From: Cyprinodon diabolis
Lineage: Eukaryota; Chordata; Actinopteri; Cyprinodontiformes; Cyprinodontidae
NCBI GenBank assembly: GCA_030533445.1
Contig: CM060070.1
Span: 28,358,501 to 28,422,500 of the forward strand
Length of the DNA stretch: 64,000 nt
Reading direction: 5' to 3'
The translations under genes were made by a program, and so were the position numbers. Every line of letters starts with the position of its first letter. Positions within the stretch are counted from its first letter, which is position 1. Of the stretch, positions 56,486 through 64,000 are shown in pieces. The notes beneath the pieces are model-generated. The model worked only from the letters and a program-made list of their open reading frames with translations, had not been told where the DNA came from and ran no database searches.

Positions 56486-59164
56486 TTGCACTGGACATAC
56501 AATGCATGTTTAGTAGTGCATAAACAGACCTTTATCTTTCTTCCATTTTTTTGAACTGTCAAGGATAAAAATAATTTTCTGCCCCACCTGCTCACAATTA
56601 ATACAGGCCTTACTTCATCACACAATTTCCCACACTACCCCACATCTGTGACTCGCACAAGTCACATTCACCTCAACAGTCTCTCAGGATGACATGTTTC
56701 CTTGCTAATCTGTTTGCACAACTCCGGTGTGACCACAGGCCAATTATACACGGTCACATGAAGCTCACCCACAAGACTGAATGAAAAAGAAAAATGAGTA
56801 AAAAGCCACCCACTGAGAGACCCCTCTTTCTCAATTTCTTCCCCTTCTCACCCTGTTTTTCCTTCCCCTGAACCCCCGCCACAACCCCCACGCTCGCTCT
56901 TCTCCTGGCTCCTTCCCTTATCCCACTCAGTTTGTGGGTGTAATTACAACTGCTCGTCTTTTAGGATGTCCCTTAACAACAGCACCCCTACGTCCTCATG
57001 TGGACCTCAGCACTGCTTGGGATCACTTAGTGTATTTATTTATTTTTTTTATTTCATTTACATTCCGTAAACTTTACCATGTGGTTGATATTATATTTAA
57101 ACAGTTCCAGTGGAACCCGAGAGAGTGTGTACCTTGGGAAAAGTAGAGGAGCTGTGCTAGAAAAATTGCTCTAATGAATGACAGGTGAAATTGAGCATGA
57201 TTAGTTGGAGGGGTGTGGGGATGTGTGTGTGTGTTGGAGGGAGGTGGCAGTAGGGGGTAGTAGGGTTAAAGAAGAGAAATGGTAAACTCTTACAGAAGCA
57301 TCTTATCTTTTTATTTCATTTCTTTTGTTTCTGCATTTTGCTATAATTTGAGAAGATAGAGTAAAAAGTATCCCTGTATTGGTTTTGCCTTAGCTTGCAA
57401 GTGTCACAAAATTAGCTATATCTTTTCACCAATCTCTGGTCTTACTTTTCTTGCTTTTTCTCTGCTTTTCTTAACACAGATATACATTACCACTCCGCTA
57501 CACACTTCACCATTCATTTTTGTCCTAATTTGCAATGTATGTGCTCTGATCAGCTCAGCAATGAAGTCACGATCCGAGAAGCATGCACAAATTGCACAAT
57601 AGATCCCCGTTGATTGATGTGTAAGGAAGACCAAAACATTTGGTAATAAATAAGAGAACAGTTAAAACCATGCCTCGCTGCCATGAGTACACCAAATAAA
57701 AAGAAGAAACATTTTTTTCTTATTTTAAAGCATTTTATTTTTATATTATAAAGAACAATAATTGATTACCTTAGACACCATAGATGCATAAATACATGTG
57801 AATATTTGTTAAAATAGGAAGGTTTTAACAATATCCATTCTGTCTTAAGTAAATTACAACTAAACACTGCCGTTGAGCTTTATCAGTTTATGTTGATGCA
57901 ACATAATCTGTTTAGATTGCCCCAGCATCTTCCAAATATAGAATCGATTTGAATGTTTGGCAGACGGATATTTGTATGCTGATACACTGCAAAATCAGTG
58001 TAATTGTTCTCATTGGTTGTAATAAGTACATATGTAGTACAATGTTTGCACTGCATCAGAGCTTATAGAACTGTAAATTTATGGTAAGTCTTGTATTTAA
58101 GCATTTGTCTACAGTATGCTCTTAAAGCACAAGCAGTAGATGGGAATTTAGGCACGCAGTGGGAGAACAGGCCACAAAACTCTTAATTGTTAACAATTGT
58201 CTTAATGCTGAATCCCCACTAAGATATTTTTCTTGAATTTACTACTGATATGCTTACCAAGCTTCTTATATCATTAAAGCCAAGGAGACAATAACTAAGC
58301 GACTTAATTCTGCATAATTATATGAGACTAAAATGTCATGTTGGAGATCCGGGAGGAGGTCTAAGCTAAAGGAGTGGGGTCAACCAGAGGGTAAGTGCAA
58401 GACTAACTCTCTCCCACTAAAGAGAGACTAAGTTCTTCAATCTCTAGTTTGAAAGGCAAAACAGGGGCCTCTAATCCATAGGAAAGAACCACCAGTTTGA
58501 CAGAAGCATATTGGTTGGGGATTATAGGGATAAGTCAAAAAACACAAACCCTAAAGCAAAAATGCAGCTCCAACCAAAATGAAATGCTTTAAGAAATTGA
58601 ATATAGTGTTTGCTACCATCATCCCAAACCCCATCGTTCTTTTATGTATAACAATTAATCACCTGGCTATGTTTTATATCTATGTTAAAAACCCCCAGGG
58701 AGTCTACCAGGGAGGATGAATTTCTAGGTGAAGGCTGGTATTTTACACATTGAGCTCAGTTTGACTTGTGGAGTTCTGTTTATGTGATTTTCTCTGTAAT
58801 CTCTTATGTGATCTCTTAGTGCAAAACTGTTAGTTGTACTCATGCTAGAACCTCCGATGTTGTGTTAATAGTAAAAGAATCTTCCTCCGACTTGCCTCCC
58901 TCTTTCTCTGTTGACCTACCTGTGAGTTGGCTTGCTGCCTGACTGATTGTGGAACGCTCTTCCCATTTATCTATTGACGTACTGACCCTCAACACTCCAG
59001 CTTCAGCTAAGATATTATGCTTAAAGTAGAGGTGCGCAAAGGGAGGCCTTATACTTACTTATAGTGGTCAAGATAACACAGGAAGATTTATGTGCTCTGC
59101 TTTAAAGTTTGTTTAAAGCTTCATTTCAAGACCTCCACCAACTTTTATTCACTCTCTGCATTTA
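56486..59164. other. Anonymous stretch
   Basis: No supported gene. A (GT)-rich patch at 57220-57232 and pyrimidine-rich DNA at 56818-56935. Open frames 56934-57146 and 57416-57634 have no family signature. Confidence 0.45.
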
Positions 59165-59285
59165 AGCCATCCCCATGGAAAGCAGTGGGCTGCTATTGTG
59201 TGGCAGCCCACTGCTTTCCAGCCCAATTGCAACCTTCTCTGAGCACAAGCGCACTGCTCTAACCTCTAGGCCAAGACTCCCATTT
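59165..59285 (-). repeat. tRNA-derived SINE relic with perfect hairpin
   Basis: In minus orientation TGGCCTAGAGGTTAGAGCAG is an A-box-like tRNA head, followed by GCTTGTGCTCAGAGAAGG and the B-box-like GGTTGCAATTGGGC. Beyond it TGGAAAGCAGTGGGCTGC (59176-59193) and its exact complement (59203-59220) form an 18-bp stem with a 9-base loop. The head is a fish SINE type I have seen; the hairpin part is not something I associate with it. Confidence 0.6.
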
Positions 59286-60734
59286 TTTTACATCTTGAGG
59301 AAACATAGAAATTTGATTTGATTTTAGGTTGAAACATGTTTTAGAAAAAAAGTTAGAACCCCACAACCACCCCCTTAAGCAACCCTTAATGGAACCACCT
59401 TTTGCACAATTGCAAGTTCTTCATTTCAAATAGGTTGACTTGTATAAAGACTGAAGTTTTCTATTGTTTTTAATAAAACAGTTTAAGGTCACACAAATTT
59501 GATGTTACCAGTCCGCTTCTGTCACATATTCGAAGGTAGAGTTAGGCCTGTATTTTGACTGGTCTATTATAACACAAATATACTTTCATTTAAAACTGGA
59601 GTCTTTAACCCTGGTCATCAGGATCCACTACCCTGCATTTTTCATATGTGTCCATGTCTCTGCTCCACAACACCTTTATTAAGCTTCATTTTATTTAGAG
59701 GTTTTAAAGAAACGATTGAATACATACAACAATAAAGAAGGCCTGCTCTGCTTTAAAAACTCCTGTGCAAAAACGATTCATCATTAAATGAAAGACATTA
59801 CCCTGAGGATTTTTAACAAGACTGTCATACATCGTATTGAGTATCTTCATTCAGAGCTTCTTTCAGAGCTGCTGTGAGACAGACCACTATAAGTTGTCCT
59901 CCATGTAGAAACATGCACAGTTTTAGACAAAACATTTAAATTTCCTTCATTTAAATTCATTTCAGGTACTAATAACATTTTTATTTAATTCTATGTGTTT
60001 ATGCACTACTTTGTGTTCTTCCACCTAAAATCCTAATAAAACAAGAACAACATAAATCTGTGGATGTAATATGATGAAATGCAAAAACTGTATACTTTGC
60101 AGGAGACTGTGTGTAAGGACAGAAAGAAGCTTGCAATTGGTGGTGCGAGGTGGGGGTGTTGTACAAGAAGTAGTAGACAAGCAGCAGAGTGTGAGGAAAG
60201 ACGGAGTGCTGCACTGGGTAGACAGATGGAAACAGGCATGCTGAAGTGAAGCACAGGTCACATTAAAAGTGGGTTCAGTGAAATGGCTCATCTAATGCTA
60301 TTTAATCCTAGAAAAGCCTGGAGCTCACTATACTCAACATGCATGTGGTTCTCTATTTTTGACCATTGAACTGCTGTGTATGTGTAGTTTATGTCACATG
60401 CAAAGCAGGAAACTGAGTTTATCATGGACCGAGAATCCAACATGGAAACTTGCATGCCATGGCTTGCTGACAATCCCTTTTCCATGTTCACCTACTCTGA
60501 CTGATAATAATACACTATGCCCTCTGGTTAGTTACATGCCAAGTGGTGCTCTATCACTCGTTCACACATGCAAAGTATTTAAAATAAATAGAAAGAGAAC
60601 TTTGTAAAAACAAAACACAAAGAATAGAAAGAAATATTAAATGAAAGAACAGCTGATAGGGGTGCCAGGTTAAAATTAAAGCTATACATTTCATCTATAT
60701 GTGAATGTATATATTTTTTGGTGAGAGGAAGTAC
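59286..60734. other. Anonymous stretch
   Basis: No gene supported; overlapping minus-strand frames at 59999-60291 show only composition effects. Confidence 0.5.
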
Positions 60735-61254
60735 TTAAAGCTACAGTGTGTAACTTTTAGCGACATCTAGCGGTCAGACTGCAGACTGCAGCAACATGAA
60801 CATCTCCCCCCCACCGCTTCTCCCCCCCAACAGTACGGCGAGCTTTACGGGACAAAATGTCTTCCACGACTTCCGCATCACCTACCTTCTCAAGTGATGA
60901 GGTTTGTTTACATAGATAATTTTACAGATAGTATTTCATTAGTCTGTGTAGGGTATAGATTTCATGTAGACTTAAGATAATAAATATACCCGTTATTTTT
61001 TCTACATCGTTGTGACATTTTGGCGATCTCGCAATCACTAGTTTGTTGGCTCTGCGCTGCCGTAGCGCAAAGATGTCTGCCTCCATGGCTGCGAGACCCG
61101 CTCCTATGTAATTATAAATAACGAATTCTAAGGCAACGCAAATATTAAGGTTAAGAGGCTGAGCTCGTAGATGATGATAAACTAACATAGTTATGTATAA
61201 TATATTACATTTCTGACTGTATATCCCTGTAATTATTACACACTGTAGCTTTAA
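60735..61254. mobile_element. TTAA-ended MITE (520 bp)
   Basis: Perfect 19-bp inverted ends, TTAAAGCTACAGTGTGTAA at 60735-60753 and its complement at 61236-61254. The left inside continues CTTTTAGCGACATCTAGCGG, a common fish MITE head. The flanks AGTAC and AGTGA(C) are only partly alike outside TTAA. The interior is a little more GC-rich than its surroundings; the minus-strand frame 60922-61188 has no transposase motif. Confidence 0.8.
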
Positions 61255-61974
61255 AGTGACTTACAGAGTCAACAGGGGTGGGTTCATCGGTCAACAAAAC
61301 ACTGGACCTTAATAATAACAAACAGTTACTTCCTGTTTTTGATGAACATTTTGTGACACTAAAGAAAAACAAGTTACAGCATAATGATAATTGCTTTATT
61401 CTGAGCCTACACTTAATTAAACTACAAGCTGTGGAATAAACATATTTGCAGTTTTCAAAATACCAGAGTTGGATTTTAATTCTATAAAAAAAACAAAAGA
61501 TTATCATATACCGGTTACACTGGGTTACTAAAACAGGGAAGATGTAGGTGGAATGGTATAATTTATAGAAATGGATGTTAAGTATTTCTGGCTTCATTAC
61601 TTATCATCTCATTCCTACCATTTTGGTTCAGTTTTTTTCAAATAGCGGTTTCGTGCTAGTTAATGTTAAACAAGAACTAGTTCTAAATACAGTTCAGCCA
61701 GGTTAAAATGCACTGATTCATGTTGCTAGTTTACCCCCAACAAAAGCCGAACTCAGTTCACAGCTAAAATCTCAGCTTGTTTTTGTTCATTTGCCATGTT
61801 TTTAATAAGGAAAAGAAACACAAAGTTGAGGTCATCATTCACAATAAACGTTTGAATTACACCAGACACTCAGAGCGCAAGCAGCTCTTTCTCAGTAAAA
61901 TATCCAAAATTTAAAATTTTCTTTCAACTTCATTTTGCAAAATCAGAATTTTAATCATTTATTCACCTCCAAAC
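61255..61974. other. Anonymous stretch
   Basis: No gene or repeat recognised; the minus frame 61205-61597 is without signature. Confidence 0.5.
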
Positions 61975-62340
61975 AGAGGCAATGCATGTTTATTTCTATA
62001 GCACAATTCAGTACAAATACAATTTCAAGTGTTTTACACAAACTAAACAGTAAATACCAGAAAAATAAAAACCAGCAAAAAAAAAGAAAAACAACACAAA
62101 AATAGCAACAAAACAAAAAAAACAGTTGGACCACAAACTTAAACTAATGATGCTTCAGTAAAAATTTTACTACAACAGTCAAAAGCAGCTCTAAAAAAAT
62201 GGGTTTTTTACTTTGACTTAAAAGAACTCAGGTTTTCAACAGTCTTCTGAGTTTGTTCCTTATAAAAGGAGAATAGGAACTAAATGCTGCTTCTCCCTTT
62301 TCTTCCAAGTAATAATGTTAGGAAAAAGTAACTTATCTTG
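61975..62340. repeat. Teleost dispersed repeat relic
   Basis: GTTTATTTCTATAGCACAAT, AATTTCAAGTGTTTTACA and, further on, CTCAGGTTTTCAACAGTCTT and TGCTGCTTCTCCCTTTT follow in the order of a very common fish repeat (usual form TTTATTTGTATAGCACATTT and so on). It is diverged, with an A-rich expansion at 62068-62130. Confidence 0.6.
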
Positions 62341-64000
62341 ATGTTTCTAACTTATTGCACTACCTGTCTATTGTATTACCTCTGTTAAGAATAGTAATTA
62401 AAAATTGTTTCAAAAGAAATCTGTAGCCTCTGAGATCCGTGTGGTCAAAGGGATAAGGATAGGTCTAGAAAAAAGGGGAGTAGGGCGAAAAAGTATCGGT
62501 TCAAATTGGATAATTTTCTCGCTTGGTGCTGGCCTCTTTGAAAGCATTCCTTGACTCAGCAAATAAATCTAAAGAAATACTTAAATTGACCATGTATGTA
62601 TTTAGTAGAGGTTGTTTTATCAGACAGAAAGCGAATATTCCTTTTTTTCTTAAATTTTATTGGAAACTAGGCATATATTAGCTCTCATTCTCTAAGCTCC
62701 TTGCCTCAAACAAGGGTGATCCCTGGCTAAACAAAGATTATAAAATAGCAATGTCCAAAAAGACAACATTCCAGAGGGGCCATGAGGGTCCCTTAGGAAA
62801 TCAGTAAGTCACATTCTTGTCTGTGATCAATCAGCCTCTGGCCCCAGCCAGTGGGGTCAAATCAACCCATCTTTAAAACTACCTGCCCCTACACACACAA
62901 AAGACGATATCCGATCTTTATAACTTTCAGGCAATTCTTTTTTTCTTTTTTACAAATACTGTATCTAAAAAGCAAAAATATAACCCAAACAAGACCACCT
63001 GCGTACAACAAAACACTTCCAACCATCCTTTACAGCAGTTTCCTCCTTCTCTTTAGGTTGACACAATAATTACATAGAAACTGACTACTGTGTAGGTGTG
63101 CTTGGCAGCTTTGTTTCTCATTTGACGGGAAGAAGTATGTATAAAGATGAAGACAGAGAGGTGAGGCTGTTACAATTTAAGCAGGAAGGAACATTTGTTT
63201 TCTCTGTGGGCGAAGGAAAGAAGAATGAAAGAGTACGTTAGCCTGCCACGCTTTACTCCCAGTCTCAGCAGCACTCGGCTTCAATGGAAAAAAGAATAAT
63301 CAGATCTTCACCAAGAACATAACTTAGTCCAAGTCAAGTTCATTTTTTTTCCTGAAGTTGATATGGAAAAATGGAAAAGAAAAAAATATGTGCAAAGAAA
63401 GACTTAAGCTTTCACATTAACACAACAATAAAAACAGACATAAAGCATGTTACATAAAAGAAAACCAAAAGACTAACATAAATATCCAAACTGGGCTGAA
63501 AGTAACTTGAAATGCATGTTTTTCAAGAGGCCTCAAAATGTAAAGTAAAATTGAAAGCCTAATATTTGAGCCTTTTTCAAATTTCTTGTGTCATAGACTT
63601 CTTTTCTGAGACCCAGCTTAGTTTATGAAGTGTCCAAAAGTAGCTGGCAAGTCGAAATAAGAGCTGCAATGGAACATAACACTGAAGGAGATCAGAGAGG
63701 TACAATGGAGCAAAACTAACAAGGCATTAACCTTTTCAAATTTATTTTATGGCATGAACAGGGAAGGAAAGGAGGACAGAGTTGATAAGATGTGTTTATG
63801 TGTAAGTATGTAGAAGCATTTTAACATGCTGGAGGCTTAGAAAGGATGTTAAACTGAATTCAGCACAAAATGCATTGAAGCAGTTAAAAGGAGTCTGGGA
63901 AAATGTGTATATTGTTGTATATTCATACCAGGTAATCATTTAGTTTACTCCTTTAGTTCAAACCAAATGAATATTTTGTTTTTACTTTGTTCCTGATTGT
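62341..64000. other. Anonymous stretch to window end
   Basis: No gene supported. The part 63120-63300 is purine-rich with complex text but without an open frame or splice context. Confidence 0.45.

Noticed and set aside
60922..61188. 88-codon minus-strand frame inside the MITE
   Set aside because: No transposase motif; MITE interiors often contain chance frames.
1..64000. CRISPR arrays, bacterial operons, tRNA or rRNA genes
   Set aside because: No regularly spaced direct repeats, ribosome-binding-site-linked gene runs or intact RNA genes were seen; the window is eukaryotic in every respect.

Overview
The window looks like gene-poor nuclear DNA from a bony fish, most likely a percomorph-type teleost. 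It is AT-rich, has no dense coding, contains many homopolymers and microsatellites, and carries a mix of mobile elements typical of teleosts: L2/Rex-type LINEs, Tc1, hAT, piggyBac-like and TTAA-ended MITEs, tRNA-derived SINEs, and Ty3/gypsy LTR elements. I could not identify any host gene by name. The only good candidate for host coding sequence is one 147-bp exon-like block on the minus strand at 4613-4759. The window is therefore probably intronic or intergenic.

Left part (1-25 kb). An L2-type LINE 3' end lies at 170-1287 and a half-length MITE relic at 3395-3720. The candidate host exon is at 4613-4759. A complete Tc1 element with TA duplications spans 4970-6190; its transposase is dead. 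LINE reverse transcriptase relics lie at 6736-7145, 13290-13640 (minus) and 18290-18620. TTAA-ended MITEs are at 7180-7555 and 12220-12942, and a SINE is at 20330-20530.

Middle (25-43 kb). A solo gypsy-type LTR with a perfect 5-bp duplication (CTAAG) runs from 25234 to 29570, but it is split by a 3.5-kb insertion. That insertion holds a three-exon, now broken gene of an uncharacterised teleost multicopy family, together with terminal A/T-run repeats. It is followed by a hAT element (29726-31038) with a perfect 8-bp duplication and an internal (GGAT)n array, a (TTTC)n array, a decayed gypsy pol relic (33070-33800), an isolated very G-rich block (34400-35310) with a two-module layout, a 40-bp palindrome, LINE and SINE fragments, and two minus-strand LTR fragments.

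Right part (43-64 kb). A gypsy-type LTR retrotransposon (43106-47689) has two 721-bp LTRs about 98% identical and an AATTA duplication. Its gag is deleted and frameshifted, protease and RT are broken, and the integrase catalytic core is deleted. A second hAT element (50562-51724, duplication GGTGCATA) retains an open BED-finger-like start of its transposase. Next come a piggyBac transposase fossil (52420-53029), a Rex1/CR1-like LINE relic (55076-56485), a SINE forming a perfect 18-bp hairpin (59176-59220), a 520-bp TTAA-ended MITE (60735-61254) and a dispersed repeat relic near 62 kb.

The genes here do not form a pathway. The window is a record of successive insertions, several nested, with no element that appears capable of moving by itself. 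Family assignments come from recalled protein and repeat patterns. Target-site duplications, inverted ends, frames, stops and splice sites were read directly from the sequence.
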